Assembly (NCBI RefSeq): GCF_003752405.1
Contig: NZ_RKHK01000001.1
Coordinates: 372,001 to 436,000 of the forward strand
Direction: 5' to 3'
DNA: 64,000 nt
Source of the DNA: Bogoriella caseilytica
Lineage (GTDB): Bacteria > Actinomycetota > Actinomycetes > Actinomycetales > Actinomycetaceae
Both the position numbers and the translations under genes were made by a program. The notes below the pieces were generated by a model. It was given only the letters and a program-made list of their open reading frames with translations. It made no database searches and had not been told where the DNA came from. Shown here in pieces: positions 1 to 12,110 of this stretch. Numbering within the stretch: position 1 is the stretch's first letter; the number at the start of each line of letters is the position of its first letter.

Positions 1-999
1 GGCATGGATGATCGCCGCCTTGGGGGCGAAGCTGTCGAGGTTTCCGGTGACGCGGTCGTCGAATCGCGCGCCCAGGGCCACCACCAGGTCGGCCATCTGC
101 AGCGAGGCGACGGCGGGCACCGAGCCGTGCATCCCGGGCATGCCCAGGTGCTGGGGGTGGGAGTCGGGCACCACGCCGCGCGCAGTCAACGTGGTGACCG
201 CGGCCGCACCGGAGAGGTTCAGCAGCTCGATCAGCTCGGCCGAGGCGCCGGATCGGATGGCGCCGCCACCGATGTACAGCACCGGACGGCGCGCAGTCGC
301 CAGCAGGCGCGCGGCTTCGCGGATCTGTCGGGCATGCGGTTTGGTGGTGGGCTTGTAGCCGGGCAGATCGAGCCGCGGCGGCCAGCTGAAGGTGGAGGAG
401 GCCTGCTGAGCGGACTTCGCGATGTCGACCAGCACCGGACCGGGACGGCCGGTGGAGGCGATGTGGAAGGCCTCGGCGATGCGCGCAGGAATCTCGTCCG
501 GGTCGGTGACCAGGAAGGAATGCTTGGTGACCGGCATGGTCACGCCGACGATGTCGGCCTCCTGGAAGGCGTCGGTGCCGATCGCCGCAGCGGCGACCTG
601 GCCGGTGATGGCAACCATGGGCACGGAGTCCATGTGCGCATCAGCCAGCGCGGTCACGAGGTTCGTGGCTCCCGGGCCGGACGTCGCGATGCAGACCCCC
701 ACCTTGCCCGTGGCCGCGGCGTATCCCGCCGCGGCGTGACCGGCTCCCTGCTCATGCCGCACCAGGATGTGCCGCAGCCGTGAGGAGTGGAACAACGGAT
801 CGTAGGTGGGCAGGATCGCCCCGCCCGGCATCCCGAAGATGGTGTCGACGCCCTGCTCCTCAAGTGCGCGGACGATGTTCCGCGCGCCGGTGGAGGGCTC
901 CACTGCCGCGAGGGACTCTACCGCCTGCACAGGGGGGTGAGCCGCCGGGGCGGCTGGTCGCGACTGCGCGTCGCGGGCCGGGTTCGGGACCTTGGCCAT
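1..999 (-). CDS. ilvB: Acetolactate synthase large subunit, 3' part beyond left edge
   Basis: This is the thiamine-diphosphate enzyme that condenses pyruvate with pyruvate or 2-oxobutyrate, the first common step of Val/Leu/Ile synthesis. The visible 333 codons hold the N-terminal ThDP-binding domain, with the R-H-E-Q-G-A-G-H motif near residue 80 whose Glu activates ThDP, the S-G-P-G-A-T-N-L motif near residue 110, and [10 protein letters not shown] of the central domain near the edge. The ATG at 999 has a GGAGAAG site 4 nt upstream. A residue-rich N-terminal extension of about 40 aa (Pro/Ala) precedes the conserved part, as is common in actinobacteria. An attenuator and leader peptide lie immediately upstream; ilvN and ilvC would be expected to the left, outside the window. 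The C-terminal half is not visible. Confidence 0.95.
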   Translation of the reverse strand, partial: MAKVPNPARDAQSRPAAPAAHPPVQAVESLAAVEPSTGARNIVRALEEQGVDTIFGMPGGAILPTYDPLFHSSRLRHILVRHEQGAGHAAAGYAAATGKVGVCIATSGPGATNLVTALADAHMDSVPMVAITGQVAAAAIGTDAFQEADIVGVTMPVTKHSFLVTDPDEIPARIAEAFHIASTGRPGPVLVDIAKSAQQASSTFSWPPRLDLPGYKPTTKPHARQIREAARLLATARRPVLYIGGGAIRSGASAELIELLNLSGAAAVTTLTARGVVPDSHPQHLGMPGMHGSVPAVASLQMADLVVALGARFDDRVTGNLDSFAPKAAIIHA

Positions 1000-1063
1000 C
1001 TGCTTCTCCAGGTGCGGTGTGGGTGGATCGGAGCGGTGTGGTGATCGGGACGTGCACTGGCAC

Positions 1064-1094
1064 AAAAAAACCCCTCGTCCAACCGGACTCGGGG
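1064..1094 (-). terminator. Intrinsic terminator of the ilvB attenuator
   Basis: On the minus strand CCCC-GA-GTCC / GGAC-GA-GGGG forms a hairpin around a GGTT loop, with a tandem GA/GA internal mismatch, followed directly by seven T residues. It sits between the leader peptide stop (1114) and the ilvB start (999), the position expected of an attenuator. By analogy with ilvB leaders of Corynebacterium and Streptomyces, ribosome stalling on Ile/Leu/Val codons should prevent this hairpin; the competing antiterminator pairing was not worked out here. Confidence 0.85.
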
Positions 1095-1113
1095 TGCGCG
1101 CGATCAGCCGGTC

Positions 1114-1161
1114 TCAGCGAGCTGACGCGCGCGGGGTAAGTACGAGACGGATGATCTGCAT
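1114..1161 (-). CDS. ilvL: ilvB leader peptide (15 aa)
   Basis: ATG at 1161 opens a 15-codon frame, MQIIRLVLTPRASAR, ending in TGA. Codons 3, 4, 6, 7 and 8 are Ile, Ile, Leu, Val, Leu, the products of the pathway. This is the signature of an attenuation leader, and the peptide resembles known actinobacterial ilvB leaders. There is no Shine-Dalgarno sequence; a -10 hexamer lies 6 nt before the ATG, so the transcript probably starts at the A of the ATG (leaderless). Together with the hairpin at 1064-1094 it couples ilvB expression to charged Ile/Leu/Val-tRNA. Confidence 0.85.
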   Translation of the reverse strand: MQIIRLVLTPRASAR

Positions 1162-1167
1162 GGGTCC

Positions 1168-1196
1168 ACTCTAGACCCATTCGGAGCGCACGTCAC
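1168..1196 (-). promoter_or_regulatory. Promoter of ilvB leader transcript
   Basis: Reading leftward, GTGACG (1191-1196, 4/6 match to TTGACA) and TAGAGT (1168-1173) are separated by 17 nt. The predicted start, 7 nt after the -10, is the A of the leader peptide ATG at 1161. The remaining sequence up to the ilvD stop at 1343 shows nothing else recognisable. Confidence 0.65.
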
Positions 1197-1342
1197 GCCG
1201 TCCCACATTGTGGATCACAGGTCCACCCGCCGGACAGTACCGCAAGCGCCGCGGCCTGGCGGGCCGTCACGGACCTGGGCCGGAGGGCCCCGGCGGACGA
1301 CGCTACGCCGACCGCCGGGCTCCGCTCCCTCGGTGTGCTGGC

Positions 1343-3052
1343 CTACTCGAGGACAGCTCCGCGCGAGGCGGACTGGACGAGCTTGGCGTACTTGGCGAGC
1401 ACGCCCTTGGTGTAGACCGGGGGCAACGGCTGCCAGCCTTCGAAGCGCCGCGCGATCTCCTCCTCGTCCACGAGGAGGTCCAAGCGCCCGGTGGAGACAT
1501 CGAGTCTGATCCGGTCACCGTCCTCAACGACTGCAATCGGCCCACCGTCCACCGCCTCGGGGGCGATGTGGCCGACGCACAGCCCGGTGGTGCCTCCCGA
1601 GAACCGGCCATCGGTCATGAGCAGTACGTCCTTGCCGAGGCCGGCGCCCTTGATCGCCCCGGTGATCGCGAGCATCTCGCGCATCCCGGGCCCTCCCTTG
1701 GGGCCCTCGTAGCGGATGACCACGACGTCCCCATGGTCGATGGTGCCGTCCTCGAGCGCGGCCAGCGCCGCCTTCTCCCGGTCGAAGACGCGCGCGGTGC
1801 CTTCGAAGGTGCTGGACTCGAAACCAGCGGACTTCACGACGGCGCCCTCGGGTGCCAGCGAGCCGCCGAGGATGGTGATCCCACCCGTGCGTGCGATGGC
1901 GCGGGTGGAGCTGCGCAGAACCTCTCCGTCCGGGTCCGCCGGGCGCAGGACCTCGAGGTTCTCTGCCACGGTCTTCCCGGTCACGGTGAGACAGTCGCCG
2001 TGCAGCAGGCCGGCTTCCAAGAGCTCCTTCATCACCACCTGGATGCCCCCGACCCGGTCGACGTCCGCCATGACGTACTTGCCGTAGGGCTTGAGGTTGG
2101 CAATGTGCGGGACCTGGGCACCGATACGCGCGAAGTCATCCAGGCTGAGATCCACCTCGGCCTCATGCGCGATCGCCAGGAGGTGCAGGACGGCGTTGGT
2201 GGAACCACCGAAGGCTTGCACCACCGTGATGGCGTTCTCGAAGGCCTTCTTGGTCATGATGTCGCGCGCCGTGATGCCCTGGCGCAACAGCCCCACCACC
2301 GCCTCGCCCGCACGCCGGGCCCCCTCGTCGCGACGCCGGTCCGCTGAGGGTGGCGAGGCTGAGCCGGGAATCGACATACCCATGGCCTCGGCCACCGTTG
2401 CCATGGTGTTGGCGGTGTACATACCGCCGCAGGCACCCTCACCGGGGCAGATGGCGCGCTCGATACGGTCGACATCCTCACGGCTCATCAGGCCGCGCGC
2501 ACACGCGCCGACCGCTTCGAAGCCGTCGATGATGGTGACATCCTTCTCTGTACCATCGCTGAGCTTGACCCATCCCGGCGCGATGGATCCGGCATAGACG
2601 AAGACCGACGCCAGGTCGAGACGCGCTGCAGCCATGAGCATGCCGGGCAGAGACTTGTCGCAGCCGGCCAGGAGCACCGAGCCGTCGAGGCGTTCGGCCA
2701 TCATCACGGTCTCGACCGAGTCCGCGATGATGTCACGCGATACCAGGGAGAAGTGCATGCCTTCGTGGCCCATGGAGATTCCGTCAGAAACCGAGATAGT
2801 GCCGAATTGCATCGGGAATCCACCGCCGGCGTGCACCCCATCCTTGGAGGCCTGGGCCAGCCGGTCGAGGGACAGGTTGCACGGGGTGATCTCGTTCCAC
2901 GAACTGGCAATGCCGATCTGTGGCTTGGAGAAATCGTCATCTCCCATGCCCACAGCTCGCAGCATGCCTCGCGAGGCGGTGGCCTGGAGGCCTTCAGTGA
3001 CTATGCGGCTACGCGGACGCGCGTCCACGCCTGCCTTGATCTCGGTACTCAT
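1343..3052 (-). CDS. ilvD: Dihydroxy-acid dehydratase
   Basis: The enzyme dehydrates 2,3-dihydroxyisovalerate and 2,3-dihydroxy-3-methylvalerate to the 2-oxoacids of Val/Leu/Ile synthesis. The 569-aa product begins [16 protein letters not shown] and contains the cluster-binding motif C-D-K-S-L-P-G near residue 130, then [14 protein letters not shown] near 200 and the C-terminal D-G-R-F-S-G-G-T region: a full-length IlvD/Edd family member. An open frame continues upstream to 3304, but ATG 3052 is where family similarity begins, and a TAGACT -10 box lies 7 nt before it, so the start is likely leaderless. It is co-oriented with ilvB but separated from it by the ilvB leader promoter, so the two genes can be transcribed independently. 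Confidence 0.96.
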   Translation of the reverse strand: MSTEIKAGVDARPRSRIVTEGLQATASRGMLRAVGMGDDDFSKPQIGIASSWNEITPCNLSLDRLAQASKDGVHAGGGFPMQFGTISVSDGISMGHEGMHFSLVSRDIIADSVETVMMAERLDGSVLLAGCDKSLPGMLMAAARLDLASVFVYAGSIAPGWVKLSDGTEKDVTIIDGFEAVGACARGLMSREDVDRIERAICPGEGACGGMYTANTMATVAEAMGMSIPGSASPPSADRRRDEGARRAGEAVVGLLRQGITARDIMTKKAFENAITVVQAFGGSTNAVLHLLAIAHEAEVDLSLDDFARIGAQVPHIANLKPYGKYVMADVDRVGGIQVVMKELLEAGLLHGDCLTVTGKTVAENLEVLRPADPDGEVLRSSTRAIARTGGITILGGSLAPEGAVVKSAGFESSTFEGTARVFDREKAALAALEDGTIDHGDVVVIRYEGPKGGPGMREMLAITGAIKGAGLGKDVLLMTDGRFSGGTTGLCVGHIAPEAVDGGPIAVVEDGDRIRLDVSTGRLDLLVDEEEIARRFEGWQPLPPVYTKGVLAKYAKLVQSASRGAVLE

Positions 3053-3059
3053 GCCCCCG

Positions 3060-3065
3060 AGTCTA
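3060..3065 (-). promoter_or_regulatory. -10 box of ilvD, leaderless start
   Basis: TAGACT on the minus strand ends 7 nt upstream of the ilvD ATG, with no Shine-Dalgarno sequence between. No good -35 hexamer is visible. The spacing equals that of several other starts in this window. Confidence 0.5.
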
Positions 3066-3233
3066 GGACCCGATGTGACCCGCCGTGGGTGAGGGTCGCC
3101 TGGCGGACGCCGGCCGCAGGTTGGACCGCGAATCGACGCAACGGCAGCGGTCCAGTGCCGTGAGTATGCGGGGAGGCGGTTTCCCGGCGCGGGTTGCCTG
3201 GTACGGGGGGTGGCTCGTACAGGTCTGGGAATG

Positions 3234-3267
3234 GCGAGAGCCCCGACCGTGGGGTCGGGGCTCTCGC
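3234..3267 (-). terminator. rRNA operon terminator
   Basis: A perfect 14-bp inverted repeat (3234-3247 and 3254-3267, arm GCGAGAGCCCCGAC) with a 6-nt loop lies just past the 3' end of 5S rRNA. No long T-run follows, as is usual for high-GC actinobacterial terminators. Confidence 0.8.
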
Positions 3268-3278
3268 TGTAAGTGAAG

Positions 3279-3396
3279 TTCGGCGGCGTCCTGCTCTCCC
3301 ACACCGTCTCCAGTGCAGTACCATCGGCGCTGAGGGGCTTAACTACCAGGTTCGGAATGGATACTGGGTGTTTCCCGCCTCGCTATGACCACCGAA
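3279..3396 (-). rRNA. rrf: 5S ribosomal RNA
   Basis: On the minus strand the sequence runs from GTTTCGGTGGTCATAGCG through the conserved CATTCCGAACC and GGTAGTTAAGC segments to GGAGAGTAGGAC-like GGGAGAGCAGGACGCC, giving the roughly 118-nt 5S fold. It is the last gene of the rRNA operon, followed by a strong hairpin. End positions are estimated to within a few bases. Confidence 0.92.
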
Positions 3397-3609
3397 ACAG
3401 ATTTCGGGCTTTCTTGGCCGCTACGGCTGTCAACTCCGTGTCAACACCTCACCTGGGCGTCCGGGCCACGTGGTGTGTGTGGTCTGGATGCTTGGTGTGT
3501 GTTGTCGGTGTTGTGCCGGGGTGTGTTGCCCGGGAACCGTACAGTGGACGCGTGCGTTTTTCGCAGATTCGTTCTCGTTAGTGTTGCCTCACCACAATGG
3601 GTGTTGGTG
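3397..3609 (-). other. 23S-5S spacer with 3' arm of the 23S processing stem
   Basis: This spacer of about 210 nt has no tRNA. Positions 3539-3552 (transcript CGCGTCCACTGTAC) are exactly complementary to 6822-6835 in the 16S-23S spacer (transcript GTACAGTGGACGCG). The two segments therefore flank 23S and can close the long stem that RNase III cuts to release pre-23S. The rest is GT-rich on the + strand with no other feature seen. Confidence 0.7.
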
Positions 3610-8655
<5,046 letters not shown>

Positions 8656-8910
8656 TAATAAAACACCACAAACCCCCAAAAGAGAGCCTGCGCATCTTCA
8701 ATACGAAGAACAAACCCAGCTCAACACACCACACCCGAAACGAGGCCGGGCACGGCGCATCAAACCAAAAAACACGAACACCCACCAAAGCAGATGAACG
8801 CGCACAAAAAATTGGCATCAAAAAAACTTGGCACACTGTTGAGTTCTCAAGAAACAGACACACACCGCGCTGATCAGGCTGACTTGCCTGACTCGCTCCG
8901 GGGCAACTTC
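8656..8910 (-). promoter_or_regulatory. rRNA operon leader with boxA-like antitermination motif
   Basis: About 250 nt of transcribed leader precedes 16S. The transcript motif TTTCTTGAGAACTCAACAG (around 8837-8855) shares TTGAGAACT with the 16S-23S spacer and resembles the boxA region of mycobacterial rrn leaders, where NusB/NusE-type antitermination complexes assemble. Runs of T and A in the rest of the leader stand out against the GC-rich background. Confidence 0.65.
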
Positions 8911-8915
8911 GCTAA

Positions 8916-8943
8916 TCTATACCAGCTCTTCATTCGCTGTCAA
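8916..8943 (-). promoter_or_regulatory. Main rRNA promoter
   Basis: A consensus TTGACA -35 (8938-8943) and TATAGA -10 (8916-8921) are separated by 16 nt and oriented toward 16S. This is the best sigma-A-type promoter in the window. The predicted start is near 8909, giving a leader of about 250 nt. Confidence 0.85.
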
Positions 8944-9115
8944 CCCGGCTGTGGTCTGCGTTTCGCACGTCAGACTGGCGTCGAGTCGTAGCTATGAAGG
9001 TCGGTTCCCGACCGCCGTGCTCGCGAGTGCGATTCTGGCTGATGTCGGATCCGCCCGGGACCGGCCACCTGAGCTTGTGCTCTGTGTCCGTGCCTCCCTG
9101 AAGCGGCGAGTTATG

Positions 9116-9145
9116 ACTCTAGGAGACCCCATCGCCATTGAGCAA
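9116..9145 (-). promoter_or_regulatory. Possible upstream rRNA promoter
   Basis: TTGCTC (9140-9145) and TAGAGT (9116-9121), 18 nt apart, lie upstream of the main rrn promoter and point the same way. Multiple tandem promoters are usual for rrn operons, but the -35 match is only partial. The rest of the roughly 250-nt gap up to the glycerate kinase stop (9199) shows only a weak GGTCGG-TTC-CCGACC hairpin at 8999-9013. Confidence 0.35.
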
Positions 9146-9198
9146 GCCGCGGCGTCATGGCCTGCGTCACACGCCGTTGCCATGGGTAAAACCGCAGG

Positions 9199-10344
9199 TC
9201 AGCTGGCCACTGCACCCTCGGCGAGGGTTTCCAGCAGCGGGCCCGCCTGAGCCATGCAGATTGCCGGGTCAGGTTCAAGCTCCACGAGTGTGTGGACGCT
9301 CTCGATACCGGCGGATACCGCCTCGGCGGCACTGATCAACGAACGTCCTGCGAGTGCGATGGTGGGCACCCCGTGTTGTGCTGCGGCCTGGGCGACCCCG
9401 ACCGGCACCTTCCCGTGCAGGGACTGCGCATCCAGGCTTCCCTCACCGGTGATGACCAGGTCGACGTCGCGGACGTGTTCGTCGAAGCCGGCGAGTTCGA
9501 GCATCAGCGCGACTCCGGCCTGAAACCGGGCACCGAGCACCAAGCAGGCGTACCCCACTCCCCCGGCCGCACCTGCGCCCGCGAGCTCGTCCCGGCCCTG
9601 CGCCTGTTCCGGTAGCGCCCGGCCCAGGACTGCGGCCCACTGGGCCAGTCCGGCCTCGAGCCTCTCGACACTCTGCGGGTCCGCACCCTTCTGGGGGCCG
9701 TACACCTGCGCCGCCCCTGACGGTCCCAGCAACGGGTTGTCGACATCTGCGGCAAGGATCAACTCGGCGTCGGACAGCCCTGCGTGCAGATCCGAGGCGT
9801 CCACCTCAACAAGGTCGCCCAGCGCGGCCCCACCGTCGGGGAGTGCGCCGCTCGGGCCCAGCAGACGCAACCCCAGCGCGGCGAGCATCCCCGCGCCACC
9901 GTCGGTGCTGGCGGAGCCGCCCACACCGATGATGATCCGGCGGCGTCCGGTGTCGAGCGCGTGGGCGATCGCGTCGCCCACGCCTCGGGAGGTCGCAGAG
10001 AGCGAGGTCTGGGCGGTGGGCTCGAGCATCTGCAGGCCCGAGATCTCAGCCATCTCGATGACCGCCGTCTCGGCGTCCGCCGCATAGCGGGTCTCGCGCC
10101 GCTCACCCAGAGGTCCGGTCGCCATCAGCCGCACCTCACCGAGCCCAGCTCGCAGTGCGGCCTCGACGGTCCCTTCACCCCCATCGGCGACCGGCACGCT
10201 CGCGATGGTGACTCCGGGCAGGACGCGTCGCAGACCGATGGCGACGTGATCAGCAGCCTCAGCGGCGGTAAGGGAACCCTTGAACTTGTCCAGCGCAAGC
10301 AGGATCTTCTTGGGGCTGGCCTCGTTGCCGGTCTGCATAGTCAC
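9199..10344 (-). CDS. glxK: Glycerate kinase (GlxK/GckA type)
   Basis: The enzyme phosphorylates D-glycerate with ATP, most members giving 2-phosphoglycerate, and so feeds glycerate into lower glycolysis. The 381-aa protein begins with the family hallmark LLALDKFKGSLTA near residue 15, followed by P-V-A-D-G-G-E-G-T near 50, G-V-G-G-S-A-S-T-D-G-G-A-G-M in the middle and V-I-T-G-E-G-S-L-D-A-Q-S near residue 300. GTG 10344 is preferred over ATG 10338 because GAGGAG lies 7 nt before it. It is last in the leftward catabolic operon, 133 bp after malate synthase. The pairing suggests that both glyoxylate and glycerate arise from the imported substrate. Confidence 0.92.
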   Translation of the reverse strand: MTMQTGNEASPKKILLALDKFKGSLTAAEAADHVAIGLRRVLPGVTIASVPVADGGEGTVEAALRAGLGEVRLMATGPLGERRETRYAADAETAVIEMAEISGLQMLEPTAQTSLSATSRGVGDAIAHALDTGRRRIIIGVGGSASTDGGAGMLAALGLRLLGPSGALPDGGAALGDLVEVDASDLHAGLSDAELILAADVDNPLLGPSGAAQVYGPQKGADPQSVERLEAGLAQWAAVLGRALPEQAQGRDELAGAGAAGGVGYACLVLGARFQAGVALMLELAGFDEHVRDVDLVITGEGSLDAQSLHGKVPVGVAQAAAQHGVPTIALAGRSLISAAEAVSAGIESVHTLVELEPDPAICMAQAGPLLETLAEGAVAS

Positions 10345-10361
10345 TGCGGTTCTCCTCGTGG

Positions 10362-10442
10362 TCAGTTCTCGGTATCAAGCACCGAGACTGCGGCCACATC
10401 GGCGGCGGCCAAACCGGCGATGCGAGCCTCCTCCTGATCCAT
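10362..10442 (-). CDS. Possible 26-aa ORF between aceB and glxK
   Basis: ATG 10442 to TGA 10362 encodes a 26-residue Ala/acidic-rich peptide (MDQEEARIAGLAAADVAAVS, then six more residues) filling most of the 133-bp gap. There is no clear Shine-Dalgarno sequence and no recognised family. It could be a small translated ORF, the remnant of a lost gene, or chance. Confidence 0.2.
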   Translation of the reverse strand: MDQEEARIAGLAAADVAAVSVLDTEN

Positions 10443-10477
10443 CAGGGCCGAACAAGGTCTCGATCAGGCTGCGGGCC

Positions 10478-12064
10478 TCAATCCATGGCCTCGTAGGCCG
10501 GAAGAGTCAGAAAGTCAGCGTACTCATCGGCCACAGCGACCTGGAGGAAGGTCTCGCGTGCCTCAGCATACTCAGAAGCCTCGCCGGGGAGCTTGGCAAT
10601 CTCCTCGGCCACGATCCGGTCGATGAGTTCTCGCGTCACCGTATCTCCGCTGTCAGCGAGCACTACCGAGTTGTGAAGCCACTGCCAGACCTGGGATCGA
10701 GAGATCTCAGCCGTAGCGGCGTCCTCCATGAGGTTAAAGATTGCCACCGCCCCAAGGCCGCTAAGCCAGGCTTTGAGATACTGGATCCCGACGGAGATGT
10801 TGTTCCGCAGACCCTGTTCGGTCACCTCACCCGGCGTCGCTGCCACATCGAGGAGGTCGGCCGCGGTGACCGAGACATCCTCCCGGGCACGGTGGATCTG
10901 ATGGGGCCGATCGCCCAGTTGCTCTGTGAAGACCTCACGGCACAGCTGAACCATGCCCGGATGGGCCACCCAGGAGCCGTCGAAGCCGTCGGCCGCCTCC
11001 CGGGTCTTGTCGTCGCGGACCTTGGCAAAGGCTGCCTGATTCACGCTCTCCTCCTTGCTCGGAATGAACGCGGCCATGCCTCCGATGGCATGCGCGCCGC
11101 GCTTGTGGCAGGTCCGCACGAGCAGCTCGGTGTAGGCACGCATGAAGGGAACGGTCATCGTCACCGCATTGCGATCCGGGAGCAAGAACTCGGTTCCCCG
11201 AGTCCGGAAAGACTTGATCACCGAGAACATGTAGTCCCATCGGCCCGCATTGAGTCCCGCAGAGTGCTCCCGGAGCTCATACAGGATCTCCTCCATCTGG
11301 AACGCTGCCGGATACGTTTCGACGAGCACAGTCGCTCGGATCGTTCCTCGCTCCACTCCCAGGGAGTCCTGGGCGAGGATGAAGGCGTCGTTCCACAGCC
11401 GAGCCTCCAGGTGCGATTCGAGCTTCGGGAGGTAGAAGTACGGTCCGGATCCCTTCTCGATCTGCCGTAGTCCAGCCGTTGCCAGATAGAGCGCGAAGTC
11501 GACGAAGGCTCCCGACACGGGCCGCCCGTCCACGAGGATGTGCTTCTCCGGCAGGTGGAGTCCGCGCGGCCGCACCACGATCGTCGCAAGGTCTTCGTCC
11601 GGTTTGAGGGCATAGCTCTTGCCCGTCGTGGCAGTGAAGTTGATCGAGCGGTTGATGGCGTCGAGGAGGTTGAGCTGTCCCTCGACCACCGCGTTCCACC
11701 GTGGGGTATTGGCATCCTCGTGGTCGGCGAGCCAGACCTTCGCTCCGGAGTTGAGGGCGTTGATGGTCATCTTCCGGTCCGTGGGGCCGGTGATCTCCAC
11801 GCGCCGATCCTCCAGCCCAGGCGCCGGGGCCGCCACCCGCCAGGTGTCATCGTCCCGGATGTGTCGAGTCTGCGGGAGAAATCCGAGGCTGCCGCCGGCC
11901 GCGAGCTCCTCGACCTGCCGGCGTCGCGCCTCAAGGAGTTCGAGGCGGCGACTGCCCAGCTCGCGTTCGAGGGCCAAGACGAGCTCAAGCGCGCTCGGCG
12001 TGAGCACCTCTTCATATCTCTCGCCAAGGGGACCGGTCAGCGTCAGTCCTTCAGGGGTCGTCAC
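10478..12064 (-). CDS. aceB: Malate synthase A
   Basis: Condenses glyoxylate with acetyl-CoA to give malate. The 528-aa length and the signature segment R-E-H-S-A-G-L-N-A-G-R-W-D-Y near residue 270 place it in the A (AceB) class; I-T-G-P-T-D-R-K-M and the catalytic-Asp-containing N-V-G-V/I-Q-Y-L region are also present. The GTG at 12064 (MTTPEGLTLTGPL) has a GGAG 7 nt upstream; the frame is open farther, but the extra residues are Arg/Ser-rich and unlike the family. It lies 46 bp downstream of a glycosidase-like gene and upstream of glycerate kinase, with no isocitrate lyase beside it, which suggests it handles glyoxylate made by the local pathway rather than by the glyoxylate shunt. Confidence 0.94.
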   Translation of the reverse strand: MTTPEGLTLTGPLGERYEEVLTPSALELVLALERELGSRRLELLEARRRQVEELAAGGSLGFLPQTRHIRDDDTWRVAAPAPGLEDRRVEITGPTDRKMTINALNSGAKVWLADHEDANTPRWNAVVEGQLNLLDAINRSINFTATTGKSYALKPDEDLATIVVRPRGLHLPEKHILVDGRPVSGAFVDFALYLATAGLRQIEKGSGPYFYLPKLESHLEARLWNDAFILAQDSLGVERGTIRATVLVETYPAAFQMEEILYELREHSAGLNAGRWDYMFSVIKSFRTRGTEFLLPDRNAVTMTVPFMRAYTELLVRTCHKRGAHAIGGMAAFIPSKEESVNQAAFAKVRDDKTREAADGFDGSWVAHPGMVQLCREVFTEQLGDRPHQIHRAREDVSVTAADLLDVAATPGEVTEQGLRNNISVGIQYLKAWLSGLGAVAIFNLMEDAATAEISRSQVWQWLHNSVVLADSGDTVTRELIDRIVAEEIAKLPGEASEYAEARETFLQVAVADEYADFLTLPAYEAMD

Positions 12065-12110
12065 AGTGGGCTCCGTTCGTTCGTCGTTCGACGTGGGATG
12101 GCGTGAAGAG

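Noticed and set aside
3053-3304. 84-residue N-terminal extension of ilvD
   Set aside because: IlvD similarity begins at MSTEIK; the extension is Pro/Arg-rich, overlaps the rRNA terminator and reaches into 5S rRNA, and a -10 box precedes ATG 3052.
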